Assembly: GCF_004331645.1 (NCBI RefSeq)
Contig: NZ_SJSK01000001.1
Coordinates: forward strand, 62,001-126,000
Source of the DNA: Pedobacter frigiditerrae
Lineage (GTDB): Bacteria; Bacteroidota; Bacteroidia; Sphingobacteriales; Sphingobacteriaceae
Length of the DNA: 64,000 nt
Reading direction: 5' to 3'
Shown: in pieces, positions 33,088-41,975 of the stretch
Numbering within the stretch: position 1 is the first letter of the stretch
How the letters are laid out: each line of letters starts with the position of its first letter
The notes under the pieces: generated by a model
Told to the model about the DNA's origin: nothing
The model's input: the letters and a program-made list of their open reading frames with translations, nothing else
The model's database searches: none
Made by a program: the position numbers and the translations under genes

Positions 33088-33450
33088 CTATTCATTTGGA
33101 ATTAGATATAATATCAAACTATCTCTCGAAATGGAGTTATAGTCATTACTTTTCCAATATTCATCAAAATCAATTGCTAAACTTTTAAACCCATCTTTAG
33201 TTAGCAAAATTTTTGCATTAGGGCATTTTGGCACACAACCTACAAATTGGCTAGCTCTAAAAAACCCTTTTTCATTTGAGTAACAACTGTCTTGGGCTTT
33301 GTTATTTAAAAGAAGTACTACTTTAACTTCTGCCAAAGGAATATTGGTCTTTGAGTTATAAATATAACCATCACCCCCAACAATTCCCTCACAAGCAAGC
33401 ATTATAGTTAACAGTCCAAAAAATACAATTGTAAATATTGTTCTTTTCAT
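33088..33450 (-). CDS. Lipoprotein with carboxypeptidase-regulatory-like domain
   Basis: A 120-residue protein. The signal peptide ends in LTIMLAC, so C20 is the likely lipidated residue. The rest resembles a small beta-sandwich of the carboxypeptidase regulatory type: GYIYNSKTNIPLAEVKVVLL, NEKGFFRASQF, and AKILLTKDGFKSLAI. Two further cysteines (VGCVPKC) may form a disulfide. It lies 14 bases downstream of the DUF4349 gene, likely in the same operon. Function unknown. Confidence 0.75.
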   Translation of the reverse strand: MKRTIFTIVFFGLLTIMLACEGIVGGDGYIYNSKTNIPLAEVKVVLLLNNKAQDSCYSNEKGFFRASQFVGCVPKCPNAKILLTKDGFKSLAIDFDEYWKSNDYNSISRDSLILYLIPNE

Positions 33451-33464
33451 TTTTAGGCAACTAT

Positions 33465-34313
33465 CTATACTTTTCTCCTTCTCAAATAAGCTTTAATCCC
33501 AAAAAACAATCCCAAACCAATTGCTAAGAAAGGCCATAAGGTAGATACACCCAAGATAAACTCCTTAAGGAAAGACCATCCTGCTACAATACTCAAACCT
33601 AATCTTTGGAAGAAGCCAGGGCGATAATCATATAAATTATCATTACCAACAATCAGCGTTTTAACCGTATTATCTTGGTAGAAATTTAACGTTATTGTAC
33701 TGAACTTAACCCTACTATCAATGTTCATGTTCTCAATTTTCTTGTCCACATAATCATCTTTAATGTTTAAAGAAGTCTCTACGTTGTTGCCTTGTCTTTT
33801 AGCAGTTTTATTGATTGTATTTACGGCATCAACTCTATTTTGTGCTTTTAATTTATTAGCAAGATAAGTAATGCTCTGGTCGTCCATTTTCATAGCTTGG
33901 TTATCTACAAAAACGGCCATCTTTGCTACAGTGTTCGTAAAATCATCAAGTTTCTCTGAAGGAATTTTAGCAATCACCAATCCTTCTTTTCTGTAAGCTG
34001 TAATCTCTTTTAACGAATCAGCAGAATATTTTACCTTATCGCTTTCTTGAATTGAACTGTTAATGGAGAATTCCATCACTGTTCCGCCTTGTGCCTTAAT
34101 GGTGGCGCTCAGTTGTTCTTTAGTTTGTTGAACATCTTTAACCCTAAAACGCATATCTGCGGTTTTAATAATCTTAGGGGCTGCGGTGGTATCAGCAGCA
34201 TCGGCTATTACTACTTCTTTACTAACTGATTCATCAGCTGCATAATCTTTTTTCTCTGCGTTACAGCCAAACATTAACCCAATGATGGCAATACAAAATA
34301 AATACTTTTTCAT
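33465..34313 (-). CDS. DUF4349 lipoprotein with C-terminal membrane helix
   Basis: A 282-residue protein. The lipobox is LMFGC (C17). The periplasmic part has IIKTADMRFRVKDVQQTKEQLSATIKAQGG, then IPSEKLDDFTNTVAKM, and ends with a membrane helix (STLWPFLAIGLGLFFGIKAYL) and a basic tail. This is the DUF4349 arrangement. It is a putative envelope protein of unknown function. The second gene of the operon is the small lipoprotein. Confidence 0.85.
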   Translation of the reverse strand: MKKYLFCIAIIGLMFGCNAEKKDYAADESVSKEVVIADAADTTAAPKIIKTADMRFRVKDVQQTKEQLSATIKAQGGTVMEFSINSSIQESDKVKYSADSLKEITAYRKEGLVIAKIPSEKLDDFTNTVAKMAVFVDNQAMKMDDQSITYLANKLKAQNRVDAVNTINKTAKRQGNNVETSLNIKDDYVDKKIENMNIDSRVKFSTITLNFYQDNTVKTLIVGNDNLYDYRPGFFQRLGLSIVAGWSFLKEFILGVSTLWPFLAIGLGLFFGIKAYLRRRKV

Positions 34314-34490
34314 ACTCTATAGTTTTTTGGTTATAAAACCACCATCTGCAACTACGTAAAAAGACATAGTATACCCATAGTTGTTTCAGGAATAAAAATT
34401 GATTTTATTTATTTACCGGCCGGTATTGCTTAATGCCAATATGATGCAGAAGTAACCTTAGTTCTTTGCCTGTAACAGAAATACTACAAA

Positions 34491-34525
34491 ACAAAAAGTC
34501 TACACTAGTTAAAACTAATGTAGAC
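34491..34525 (-). terminator. Terminator of the small membrane protein gene
   Basis: On the minus strand, stem GTCTACATTAGTT / AACTAGTGTAGAC (12 of 13) is followed by TTTTTG. Confidence 0.7.
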
Positions 34526-34547
34526 CTCTACGTATAAAACGGTATAT

Positions 34548-34763
34548 TTATTTTGTGTTCAACATCTTAAAAACTGCCTTACAGCATACCCAAGAGCCGA
34601 TAAACAAGACTATCCAAGATGCAATAGAAAGTGCCGTAGAATCGAAAGCAAAACGTGCGTAAACTCCAATCATACTGATTATAATACCAACTAATAATAA
34701 CTTGTAAATTGATGTTTCGTTAGCGGCTTTCATGCTTTTTTCTCTTTCTTCAGATTGATTCAT
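34548..34763 (-). CDS. Small two-helix membrane protein
   Basis: A 71-residue protein with a charged N-terminus and two membrane helices (LLLVGIIISMIGVYARFAF and ALSIASWIVLFIGSWVCCKAVF). No family recognised. It has a perfect -7 box (TATTTTTG on the minus strand, 34791-34798) and a terminator, so it is monocistronic and probably real. Confidence 0.7.
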   Translation of the reverse strand: MNQSEEREKSMKAANETSIYKLLLVGIIISMIGVYARFAFDSTALSIASWIVLFIGSWVCCKAVFKMLNTK

Positions 34764-34790
34764 CTTCTTTTCTTTTTAAAATTGTATGTG

Positions 34791-34798
34791 CAAAAATA
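34791..34798 (-). promoter_or_regulatory. -7 promoter box for the small membrane protein
   Basis: Minus-strand TATTTTTG matches TAnnTTTG and lies 28 bases before the ATG at 34763. Confidence 0.45.
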
Positions 34799-34826
34799 AG
34801 ATTTATAAACTAAAAAATACAACAAA

Positions 34827-35600
34827 TTAATAAGTTTTCAATTTATCTAATCGTTGTTTTCCCCTATCGGCCTCATTCAATTTTTCTCCCTTATACAAAA
34901 GTTTTTCCCAATCGCCATACATAGGATTTGGCAATACGATAAACTTCGTCCCGAATAAGCTCTGCATTGCATTAACTTGCTCTCTTGTATCCTTTCCTTC
35001 TCGATAAAAAACATTGGAAAAGTCACTTAGATTATCACCACATAGCAACAAAACATTGTACTTCTCTAATATTTTTTGGCGACGAGGTTCTTTATCTGAA
35101 GCGGTAGTTTTTACCAATAGATGGGCTTCATCCGCATTCGGAAATCCAAATTTTTGCAGGTTCTTTAAAGTACCTTCGTAATCGGTTTTTTCTCTATTTG
35201 TTACATAAAATGTTTCAACATTCTTACTGGCAGCAAACTTCAAAAATGCTAAAGCTCCAGGGACTGTATCCGCTTGCGCCAAAGCAGTCCATTCTGTCCA
35301 ATCTGCAGGTAAATAACTCACTCCTTTTTTAATTTCATGTCCTTGAAAAGCAGAATTATCCAAAACAGTTTCATCTGCATCTACAATTACGCAATTTGGT
35401 TTAGCATTCGCTTGATTCCATAAAGCTTCTTTTAAGGACAGCCTGGCAAAGTTGTAAGCCTGAAAAGCTAAAGCGCTGTACTCGCCACTAAACTGCTGCC
35501 ACAGCACTGCATTTGTATAATCCCTTGCTGGTGTTAAAGCTTGTGCAAAAGACAAGATGGGAAGAATAGCCAGCATCCAAATTAAAAGGTATTTTTTCAT
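34827..35600 (-). CDS. HAD-family acid phosphatase (5'-nucleotidase e(P4)-like)
   Basis: A 257-residue exported class B/C acid phosphatase. The signal peptide ends in ILSFAQ (no lipobox cysteine, unlike Haemophilus e(P4)). The catalytic DxDxT motif is VIVDADETVLDNS (D74, D76). Later HAD motifs follow: VTNREKTDYEGTLKN, ENLLLCGDNLSDF region and LPNPMYGDWEK. It removes phosphate from nucleotides or other organic phosphates in the periplasm. The ATG at 35600 is chosen; an upstream one at 35621 overlaps the promoter. Confidence 0.88.
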   Translation of the reverse strand: MKKYLLIWMLAILPILSFAQALTPARDYTNAVLWQQFSGEYSALAFQAYNFARLSLKEALWNQANAKPNCVIVDADETVLDNSAFQGHEIKKGVSYLPADWTEWTALAQADTVPGALAFLKFAASKNVETFYVTNREKTDYEGTLKNLQKFGFPNADEAHLLVKTTASDKEPRRQKILEKYNVLLLCGDNLSDFSNVFYREGKDTREQVNAMQSLFGTKFIVLPNPMYGDWEKLLYKGEKLNEADRGKQRLDKLKTY

Positions 35601-35618
35601 AACTATTTTCAATTTAAT

Positions 35619-35651
35619 CAAAGATAAAGTTTACAAATGTCTTAAAACAAA
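35619..35651 (-). promoter_or_regulatory. Promoter of the acid phosphatase gene
   Basis: Minus strand: TTTG (35648-35651), a 21-base spacer and TATCTTTG (35619-35626), both full matches. The predicted leader is about 14 bases. This is one of the clearest -33/-7 pairs in the window. Confidence 0.6.
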
Positions 35652-35680
35652 AAACCCTTATCAATAAAGATAAGGGTTTT
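35651..35680 (-). terminator. Terminator of the ATP synthase operon
   Basis: Stem AAAACCCTTATC / GATAAGGGTTTT (12 bp) with loop AATAAA; on the minus strand it runs into a T-rich tail. The bases 35689-35715 are a CCCCTTTAGGGG-type repeat that reaches the atpG stop codon. Confidence 0.75.
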
Positions 35681-35712
35681 TATAATCAAGTCCCCTTTAG
35701 GGGATTTAGGGG

Positions 35713-36594
35713 TTATCCATTAAGCGCAGCAGCACCACTCACAATCTCTGTCAACTCTGTTGTAATTGCAGCCTGACGAGCTTGGTTATAAGCTAATTTT
35801 AATGCTTTAATTAAATCGCCAGCATTTTCAGTTGCTTTATCCATTGATGTCATACGAGCACCGTGTTCTGAAGCATGAGAATCCAAAACTGCTTTGTATA
35901 ATTGAATTTTAATCGACTTAGGAATCAATTGAGTTACAATCTCTTCTTGGTTCGGTTCTAAAATATAATCAACGTTTGTAGTTTTAGCATCTGCAACTGG
36001 CTCAGCTTTTGGCAAAGGCAACAACTGTTCTGAAGTTAAAATTTGTACAGCAGCATTTTTAAACCTGTTGTAAACCAATTCTACTTTATCAAAATCTCCT
36101 TTAGCAAAACCAGCCATGATAGCGTCAGTTATCTTGCTAACGTTATCAAAGTTTAAAGCAGAATAAACCTCGGTATTGTTTCCAATAACAGTGTAATTAC
36201 GCTTTTCATAAAAATCTTGAGCTTTTTTCCCAATCGCAACTATGCTTACGTTACCATTTTTTAGTTGCTCACTATATTTTTCGGCAATTAAGTTATTAGT
36301 AGCTTTAATTACGTTCATGTTAAAAGCACCAGCTAAACCACGGTTTGACGATACCACAACCACTAATACTTTATTTGGTTCACGTTCCTGAATATAAGGA
36401 GATGATGAACCTTCTAAACTTGCAGAAAGATTTCCTAAAATCTCTTTCAATTTAGTAGCATACGGGCGTAACTGAACAATAGCATTGGTAGCACGTTTCA
36501 ACTTTGCAGCCGAAACCATTTTCATGGCTTTGGTAATCTGCTGGGTAGATTGTACCGATGATATACGAATTCTTACTTCTTTTAAATTAGCCAT
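35713..36594 (-). CDS. atpG: ATP synthase F1 gamma subunit
   Basis: The 293-residue gamma subunit, the central shaft of F1. The N-terminal helix (LKEVRIRISSVQSTQQITKAMKMVSAAKLKRA) and C-terminal helix (ARMTSMDKATENAGDLIKALKLAYNQARQAAITTELTEIV) are highly conserved and form the coiled coil inside the alpha-beta ring. The middle domain has the SSNRGLAGAFN motif. It is the last gene of the operon, after atpA, and is separated from it by a repeat-filled 77-base spacer. Confidence 0.97.
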   Translation of the reverse strand: MANLKEVRIRISSVQSTQQITKAMKMVSAAKLKRATNAIVQLRPYATKLKEILGNLSASLEGSSSPYIQEREPNKVLVVVVSSNRGLAGAFNMNVIKATNNLIAEKYSEQLKNGNVSIVAIGKKAQDFYEKRNYTVIGNNTEVYSALNFDNVSKITDAIMAGFAKGDFDKVELVYNRFKNAAVQILTSEQLLPLPKAEPVADAKTTNVDYILEPNQEEIVTQLIPKSIKIQLYKAVLDSHASEHGARMTSMDKATENAGDLIKALKLAYNQARQAAITTELTEIVSGAAALNG

Positions 36595-36613
36595 CTTTTA
36601 GTATTTAGAAGTT

Positions 36614-36654
36614 AGTATTTAGTACTTAGACATCTTATCTAAATACTAAATACT
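36614..36654. repeat. Inverted word repeat between atpA and atpG
   Basis: AGTATTTAGTACTTAGA (36614-36630) and TCTAAATACTAAATACT (36638-36654) pair at 16 of 17 positions around a 7-base loop. It could fold in the operon mRNA just upstream of the atpG start. Confidence 0.6.
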
Positions 36655-36671
36655 ATATACTTCCATCTAAA

Positions 36672-38243
36672 TTAATATTTACTTGAAATCTCTTTTGCAA
36701 CTCTTTCTAACACTTCAACTGCATCATCTAACTTACCAGCTTTTAAAGAAGCTAAAGCCTCTGGATGACGTAATTCTAATGCTTGTAAAAACTCTGCTTC
36801 AAATTCTTTTACCTTGTTTACAGGAACCGAACGCATTAAGTTCTTAGTACCTAAATAAACAATCGCAACTTGTTTCTCTACAGTAAATGGAGTAAACTGA
36901 GCTTGTTTTAACATCTCTACGTTACGAGCACCTTTATCTAAAACAGATTTTGTAGCTGCATCTAAATCAGAACCGAATTTAGAGAAAGCCTCTAACTCAC
37001 GGTATTGGGCCTGGTCTAATTTTAAAGTACCAGCTACTTTTTTCATTGATTTAATTTGAGCATTACCACCCACACGTGATACCGAGATACCTACGTTAAT
37101 TGCCGGACGAATACCTGAGTTAAACAAGTTAGACTCTAAGAAAATCTGACCATCAGTAATCGAAATTACGTTAGTTGGAATATATGCAGAAACGTCACCA
37201 GCCTGAGTTTCGATAATTGGTAAAGCGGTTAATGAACCACCACCTTTAACAATACCTTTTAATGATTCTGGTAAATCATTCATTGCTTGTGCAATCTCAT
37301 CGTTAGAGTTGATTTTTGCAGCTCTTTCTAACAAACGACTGTGTAAATAGAATACGTCACCTGGATAAGCCTCACGACCTGGAGGACGACGTAATAACAA
37401 TGACACCTCACGGTAAGCTACAGCTTGTTTAGACAAATCATCATAAACAATTAAAGCTGGTCTACCAGTATCACGGAAAAACTCACCAATTGCAGCACCA
37501 GCAAATGGAGCATAAAACTGCAATGGAGCAGGTTCAGCGGCAGATGCTGCAACAACAACAGTATAAGCCATTGCACCGTTTTCCTCTAAAGTACGAACAA
37601 CGTTTGCAACAGTACTTGCTTTCTGACCACAAGCTACATATATACAGAATACAGGATTACCTGCTTCGTAAAATTCTTTTTGATTGATGATGGTATCGAT
37701 ACAAACTGCAGTTTTACCAATCTGACGGTCACCAATAACTAACTCACGTTGACCACGACCAATTGGAATCATTGCATCAATTGCTTTGATACCTGTTTGT
37801 AAAGGCTCAGTAACTGGCTGACGATAAATTACTCCTGGCGCTTTACGCTCCAATGGCATTTCGTAAGTCTGTCCTAAGATTGGTCCTTTACCATCGATAG
37901 GCTCGCCAAGTGTGTTTACAACACGACCCAACATACCTTCACCAACTTTAATAGAGGCAATTTTTTTAGTACGTTTAATAGTATCACCTTCTTTGATTTC
38001 GTCAGATGGGCCTAACAAAACCACACCCACGTTATCCTCTTCAAGGTTCAATACAATACCTTGCAACCCGTTAGCAAACTCAACTAACTCGCCACTTTGA
38101 ACTTTAGTTAAGCCGTAAACACGAGCAATACCATCACCCACTTGTAATACGGTACCAACTTCTTCAAGTTCAGCTTCTGATTTAAAGCCTGACAATTGTT
38201 GTCTGATAATTGCCGAAACTTCGTCTGGTCTTACCTCTACCAT
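36672..38243 (-). CDS. atpA: ATP synthase F1 alpha subunit
   Basis: The 523-residue alpha subunit, which forms the non-catalytic nucleotide sites of F1. Conserved features: [12 protein letters not shown], the Walker A loop [52 protein letters not shown] and [17 protein letters not shown]. The Walker A loop has Ile where most alpha subunits have Thr (GDRQTGKT). The C-terminal domain is normal. The operon places it between atpH and atpG. Confidence 0.98.
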   Translation of the reverse strand: MVEVRPDEVSAIIRQQLSGFKSEAELEEVGTVLQVGDGIARVYGLTKVQSGELVEFANGLQGIVLNLEEDNVGVVLLGPSDEIKEGDTIKRTKKIASIKVGEGMLGRVVNTLGEPIDGKGPILGQTYEMPLERKAPGVIYRQPVTEPLQTGIKAIDAMIPIGRGQRELVIGDRQIGKTAVCIDTIINQKEFYEAGNPVFCIYVACGQKASTVANVVRTLEENGAMAYTVVVAASAAEPAPLQFYAPFAGAAIGEFFRDTGRPALIVYDDLSKQAVAYREVSLLLRRPPGREAYPGDVFYLHSRLLERAAKINSNDEIAQAMNDLPESLKGIVKGGGSLTALPIIETQAGDVSAYIPTNVISITDGQIFLESNLFNSGIRPAINVGISVSRVGGNAQIKSMKKVAGTLKLDQAQYRELEAFSKFGSDLDAATKSVLDKGARNVEMLKQAQFTPFTVEKQVAIVYLGTKNLMRSVPVNKVKEFEAEFLQALELRHPEALASLKAGKLDDAVEVLERVAKEISSKY

Positions 38244-38298
38244 AATTTTTATTTTGATTTCTTTTTGAAAATGTAAATCTTGTACTCTTTTGTTATTT

Positions 38299-38375
38299 CT
38301 TCCGATAGCTATCGGAACCCGCTTTCCGCTTTACTTCGTGTCCGCTTCTCCCGATAGCTATCGGGACGGGTTTAT
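38299..38375. repeat. Double CCGATAGCTATCGG palindrome between atpH and atpA
   Basis: Two near-identical perfect palindromes: TTCCGATAGCTATCGGAA (38300-38317) and CCCGATAGCTATCGGG (38350-38365). Outer words ACCCG and CGGGT make the whole block an inverted structure of about 75 bases. Confidence 0.75.
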
Positions 38376-38410
38376 ATTTTACGTTCAGTAGTTCTTAGCT
38401 CGCTTTTAAC

Positions 38411-38436
38411 GTGCCGTAATAGACATCCCTTTGGGA
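38411..38436. repeat. Copy of the CATCCCTTTGGGA word near the atpH stop
   Basis: GTGCCGTAATAGACATCCCT followed by TTGGGA resembles the 62486-62509 copy but with a changed centre. It ends 4 bases from the atpH stop codon. Confidence 0.5.
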
Positions 38437-38439
38437 CAA

Positions 38440-38985
38440 CTAGTAAACTCCTTGCGCAAATTCTTTTTTCAATTTATTTAAGCCGCTAGAAATACTAGCA
38501 TCAAATTGTTTATCGCCAACTTTTAAAATAAAGCCACCAATTAATTTTTCGTCAACTTTTTCTTTAACGATAACTTCATTAGCGCCTATTTCTTTTTTAA
38601 CCAAGGCAACAATTTCAGCTTTAGTAGCATCATTTAATGCAATTGCAGATGTTACCTCTGCAGTTACAATACCTTTAATAAAATTGTATTGGTTAATGAA
38701 CTGTTTAGAAGTTTCAAATAAAATTCCTGCTCTACCTTTATTAACTACCAGTTTCAAAAAGCTTTGAGTAATTTGATGAACCTTGTTACCAAAAACATCA
38801 TTCAAAATACCTGCTTTTTTATCTAAAGGCACAATTGGATTTTTTAAAATCGCTTCTAGTTCGCTGTTGTTATCAACAACTTGCTCAAACAACACCATAT
38901 CATTCATCATATCCTGCAAAGCATTTTGCTCTGTAGAAAGGTCGATTAATGATTTTGCGTATCTGCTTGCTGCTTTACTTGACAT
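38440..38985 (-). CDS. atpH: ATP synthase F1 delta subunit
   Basis: The 181-residue delta (OSCP-like) subunit linking F1 to the peripheral stalk. The N-terminal helical domain starts AASRYAKSLIDLSTEQNALQ and the C-terminal part has VTSAIALNDATKAEIVALVKK and KLIGGFILKVGDKQFDASISSGLNKLKKEF, the family signature. The length is normal. Both of its flanking spacers are unusually long for an operon and are filled with repeats. Confidence 0.95.
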   Translation of the reverse strand: MSSKAASRYAKSLIDLSTEQNALQDMMNDMVLFEQVVDNNSELEAILKNPIVPLDKKAGILNDVFGNKVHQITQSFLKLVVNKGRAGILFETSKQFINQYNFIKGIVTAEVTSAIALNDATKAEIVALVKKEIGANEVIVKEKVDEKLIGGFILKVGDKQFDASISSGLNKLKKEFAQGVY

Positions 38986-38990
38986 ATTTT

Positions 38991-39066
38991 TTTAGTTTGG
39001 AGTTTAGAGTTTGGAGTTTGGGTTAAGCGCCCAGTCTCAATACTCAATACTCAATACTCAATACTA
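38991..39066. repeat. Word and tandem repeats between atpF and atpH
   Basis: First TTTAGTTTGGAGTTTAGAG-type words, then four tandem CAATACT units (39037-39065). The last unit runs into the atpF stop codon. Confidence 0.65.
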
Positions 39067-39558
39067 GTTTAACTCCACATCTTTTAACAGGCTGTTAACC
39101 AAATCCTGTTGTTTTGCTTTATCATCTAATTGGCTACGTAAAACACGCTCTGCAATATCTAATGATAAGGTAGAAACCTGTCCTTTTAATTCAGCCAATG
39201 CTGCTTTCTTTTGATTTTCAATCTCGATACGAGCTTTTTCAATCAATTTAGCACCTTCAGTTTGTGCTGAAGTTTTAGCTTCATTAACAATGCTATCTTT
39301 AAGAATTTTAGCTTCTTTTAAAATTTCATCACGTTCTGCACGAGCTTGTTTCATTAACTCTTCATTTTGAGAAGTTAAACGAGCCATTTCTTGTTTTGCT
39401 AACTCTGCTTTGTTTAAAGCATCATCAATAGATTGCTCACGTTCTTTAATGGCAGCCAATACTGGTTTCCAAGCAAATTTGCTCAAAAGAAACATTAACA
39501 ATAAAAATGCTATTGTTTGAAATACAACTAAACCAACTTCAGGTATTAATAAATCCAT
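39064..39558 (-). CDS. atpF: ATP synthase F0 b subunit
   Basis: The 164-residue b subunit, the peripheral stalk. One N-terminal membrane helix (LVVFQTIAFLLLMFLLSKFAW) is followed by a long charged helix (residues ~35-160, rich in A, E, K and Q), which dimerises as a coiled coil. The motif WKPVLAAIKEREQSIDDALN just after the helix is standard. It lies between atpE and atpH. Confidence 0.96.
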   Translation of the reverse strand: MDLLIPEVGLVVFQTIAFLLLMFLLSKFAWKPVLAAIKEREQSIDDALNKAELAKQEMARLTSQNEELMKQARAERDEILKEAKILKDSIVNEAKTSAQTEGAKLIEKARIEIENQKKAALAELKGQVSTLSLDIAERVLRSQLDDKAKQQDLVNSLLKDVELN

Positions 39559-39638
39559 TTCTGTATATATTATAATTTTTCTTGTTTCAAATAATAGCCA
39601 TTCTGTAAAACAATCTTCTACAGAATGGCTAGGTGTTA

Positions 39639-39878
<240 letters not shown>

Positions 39879-41015
39879 TTAGTGGTGGTGTTCTTCTACT
39901 GCCATTCCAATAAACAAGGCAGATAGAATTGTAAATATAAATGCTTGAATAAATGCAACCATTAATTCAATTCCTCCAATAAAGATGGCGAATGGAATAG
40001 ATGCTGCAGACACCCAAATACTGTTAAATACGAAGATTAAGCAAATTAACGAAAGTACTAAAATGTGACCTGCTGTAATGTTTGCAAACAAACGTATCAT
40101 TAATGCAACTGGCTTGGTGAAAATACCAATCAATTCTAATGGCATTAAAAATATCTTCATTGGAACTGGTACCCCAGGCATCCAAAAGATGTGTTTCCAG
40201 TAGTGTTTGTTACCATTAAATATCGTAATTAAGAAAGTAGTAACCGCTAAAACCATAGTTACGGCAATATTTCCTGTTAAGTTAGCACCACCTGGCAAGA
40301 AAGGAACTAATCCTAACATATTATTAAACCAGATGAAAAAGAAAACGGTTAAGAGATATGGCATGAAACGCTCATGCTTATGACCTAAGTTTGGCTTCGC
40401 GATATCATCACGAACAAAAAGAATGATTGGTTCTAACCAAGACTGTAATCCTTTTGGAGATTTACCATGGCGTTTTTTATATCCATTAGCAACACTAATA
40501 AATACCACCAATAATAGAACCACCGAAAGTAATAGCGTGCAAGTATTTTTAGTCAACGAAAAATCTAAAGGACGAGCATTTTTTGCATGATGTTTTTCAT
40601 CCAACTCTACATACTGACCATGTTCGTTAGCAGTTGCAGATGCCAAATAAATCTTCTCGTGCATTTTAACAAAACGTTGACCGTCTTTTTCAACTACAAC
40701 TTTTGCATCATCATCATGATGAAAATCACTAGCATTAAAGGTTACAACTTTACCGTTTGCATATAAGACAACTGGCAAACCGATATAAGTTTCACCAATT
40801 ACATGCCAACTGTGAGAATCAGCGATGTGGTGCAAGGCAAACTTACCAATCTCAAACTTTTTCTTTTCTGTTGTTTCAGTATGAGCCTCCTCAGCTTTAT
40901 GAGTAGTATCTACTTGTGCTTTTGCACCAAGAGAAACCATCAAAAACGCCGAAAAAAGCGTAAAAACAACAATTAACCTTCTAAACTTAAACTCAAAAAC
41001 GTGGCTACAATCCAT
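39879..41015 (-). CDS. atpB: ATP synthase F0 a subunit, with long N-terminal extension
   Basis: A 378-residue a subunit. The C-terminal ~215 residues hold the membrane core with the conserved arginine in MIRLFANITAGHILVL and the final GGIELMVAFIQAFIFTILSALFIGMA. The first ~150 residues are extra: a signal-like helix (LIVVFTLFSAFLMVSLGAKA) and a histidine-rich, charged region (HKAEEAHTETTEKKKFE, HHDDDAK). This long form is usual in Bacteroidota. It ends in HHH. Confidence 0.95.
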   Translation of the reverse strand: MDCSHVFEFKFRRLIVVFTLFSAFLMVSLGAKAQVDTTHKAEEAHTETTEKKKFEIGKFALHHIADSHSWHVIGETYIGLPVVLYANGKVVTFNASDFHHDDDAKVVVEKDGQRFVKMHEKIYLASATANEHGQYVELDEKHHAKNARPLDFSLTKNTCTLLLSVVLLLVVFISVANGYKKRHGKSPKGLQSWLEPIILFVRDDIAKPNLGHKHERFMPYLLTVFFFIWFNNMLGLVPFLPGGANLTGNIAVTMVLAVTTFLITIFNGNKHYWKHIFWMPGVPVPMKIFLMPLELIGIFTKPVALMIRLFANITAGHILVLSLICLIFVFNSIWVSAASIPFAIFIGGIELMVAFIQAFIFTILSALFIGMAVEEHHH

Positions 41016-41032
41016 TTACTCGCAGATTTTTA

Positions 41033-41470
41033 CTATTTATTTTGGTGGCGCAAGTTACGTAACAAACCGTATATTTCAAAGAAGGTAAACAATAAATATA
41101 AAGAAAAAAAGTTGAAGATGAAAACTAAGTCTTTTTCTTCAGCATTTAGGCCGTTAACTAAACCGTTTTTTTTAGTATTTAAGCTGTAAATCAGCACAAA
41201 AGCCATAGAAAAAAGCATCTTCACTGCAATTGAGCCCATAATGGCTAAAACTCCAGTTTCTGGATTACGTTTGATGCCTATTAAAGCCAAAATGTATGCA
41301 ATAAAAGTTAGTCCGCCTAAAAAGCCAAAAACCACCCAAAACTTATTGGCCAATAGTTTTACATCGGGAAAAAGATGTGGCAATGATAAGGCTATACCAG
41401 CAAGGAGCGCTGTATATAGAATGTAATATAAAATGAAACGTTGTATGCCCAAGCCTTTAAATTTTAGCAA
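41033..41470 (-). CDS. Membrane protein of the ATP synthase operon (AtpI-like position)
   Basis: A 145-residue protein with four membrane helices (YYILYTALLAGIALSLPHLF, FWVVFGFLGGLTFIAYILALIG, MGSIAVKMLFSMAFVLIYSL, LVFIFNFFSLYLLFTFFEIYGLL). It sits in the operon between the atpZ-like gene and atpB, the position of AtpI/UncI, but its sequence similarity to classic AtpI is not evident by eye. A role in F0 assembly or ion supply is inferred from position only. Confidence 0.7.
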   Translation of the reverse strand: MLKFKGLGIQRFILYYILYTALLAGIALSLPHLFPDVKLLANKFWVVFGFLGGLTFIAYILALIGIKRNPETGVLAIMGSIAVKMLFSMAFVLIYSLNTKKNGLVNGLNAEEKDLVFIFNFFSLYLLFTFFEIYGLLRNLRHQNK

Positions 41471-41572
41471 AGGTAATATTTAATTCGTTTTTCTTTTTTG
41501 GAACTTTCCAAGATTTTGCCAAGAATCACTACCGCTGTAATACAAACCTTATTGAAGCGAAAATCCTGTTTT

Positions 41573-41596
41573 GTCATCCTGAGTTTGTCGAAGGAT
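41573..41596. repeat. REP-like fragment in the atp operon
   Basis: GTCATCCTGAGTTTGTCGAA GGAT, related to the CGTCA-type REP family. It lies in the 193-base spacer 41471-41663, which holds no other gene; a 65-residue frame across it is not credible. Confidence 0.6.
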
Positions 41597-41663
41597 AAAC
41601 AGATTGAAGCGCAAAGAAGGGCTAAAATTGCCAAAAGCTCTACACATCCGTTTTCAAACAAAC

Positions 41664-41894
41664 TTAATTATTGTCTTTATTTAAAGAGCGCACCACTTGA
41701 TACAAAGAAATAATAACACTTACCAAACCCAGTATGGCAGTGAATATAAACTTACTGCTTTCCCTATGCTCATCTATTTTATAACCAACGAAAGAAAATA
41801 GGCCAATTGTAGCCAACATTTGGAAAGCTATGCCACTATACTTTGCAAAATTGGTTGCCTGTTTTTTCGGCTGATTGTCTTGCTGGTTTGTCAT
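41664..41894 (-). CDS. AtpZ/AtpI-family ATP synthase accessory protein
   Basis: A 76-residue protein with two membrane helices. FAKYSGIAFQMLATIGLFSFVGYKID is the AtpZ/AtpI-type signature (short charged N-terminus, YSGIAFQM), and IFTAILGLVSVIISLYQVVR is the second helix. It is the first gene of the operon. AtpZ/AtpI proteins assist c-ring assembly or magnesium supply in other bacteria. A TATATTTT box (7 of 8 to -7 consensus) lies upstream on the minus strand. Confidence 0.8.
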   Translation of the reverse strand: MTNQQDNQPKKQATNFAKYSGIAFQMLATIGLFSFVGYKIDEHRESSKFIFTAILGLVSVIISLYQVVRSLNKDNN

Positions 41895-41975
41895 ATTAAA
41901 TTATCTGGATAAAAATATACCTATTTATTAAGAATTAATGGGCGAATAAAATATTTTTGCATACATTTTGTTATA

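Noticed and set aside
38299..38375. The double palindrome between atpH and atpA as an operon-internal terminator
   Set aside because: Stems are strong but no T-run follows on the minus strand, and the downstream genes atpA and atpG need the same transcript.
39037..39065. Tandem CAATACT units as a possible CRISPR-like array
   Set aside because: Units are only seven bases with no spacers; simple tandem word repeat. No array with 25-40 base repeats and unique spacers was seen anywhere.
41464..41661. A 65-residue minus-strand frame in the atp operon
   Set aside because: Most of it is a REP-like fragment, it overlaps the next gene's start, and the product has no recognisable pattern.
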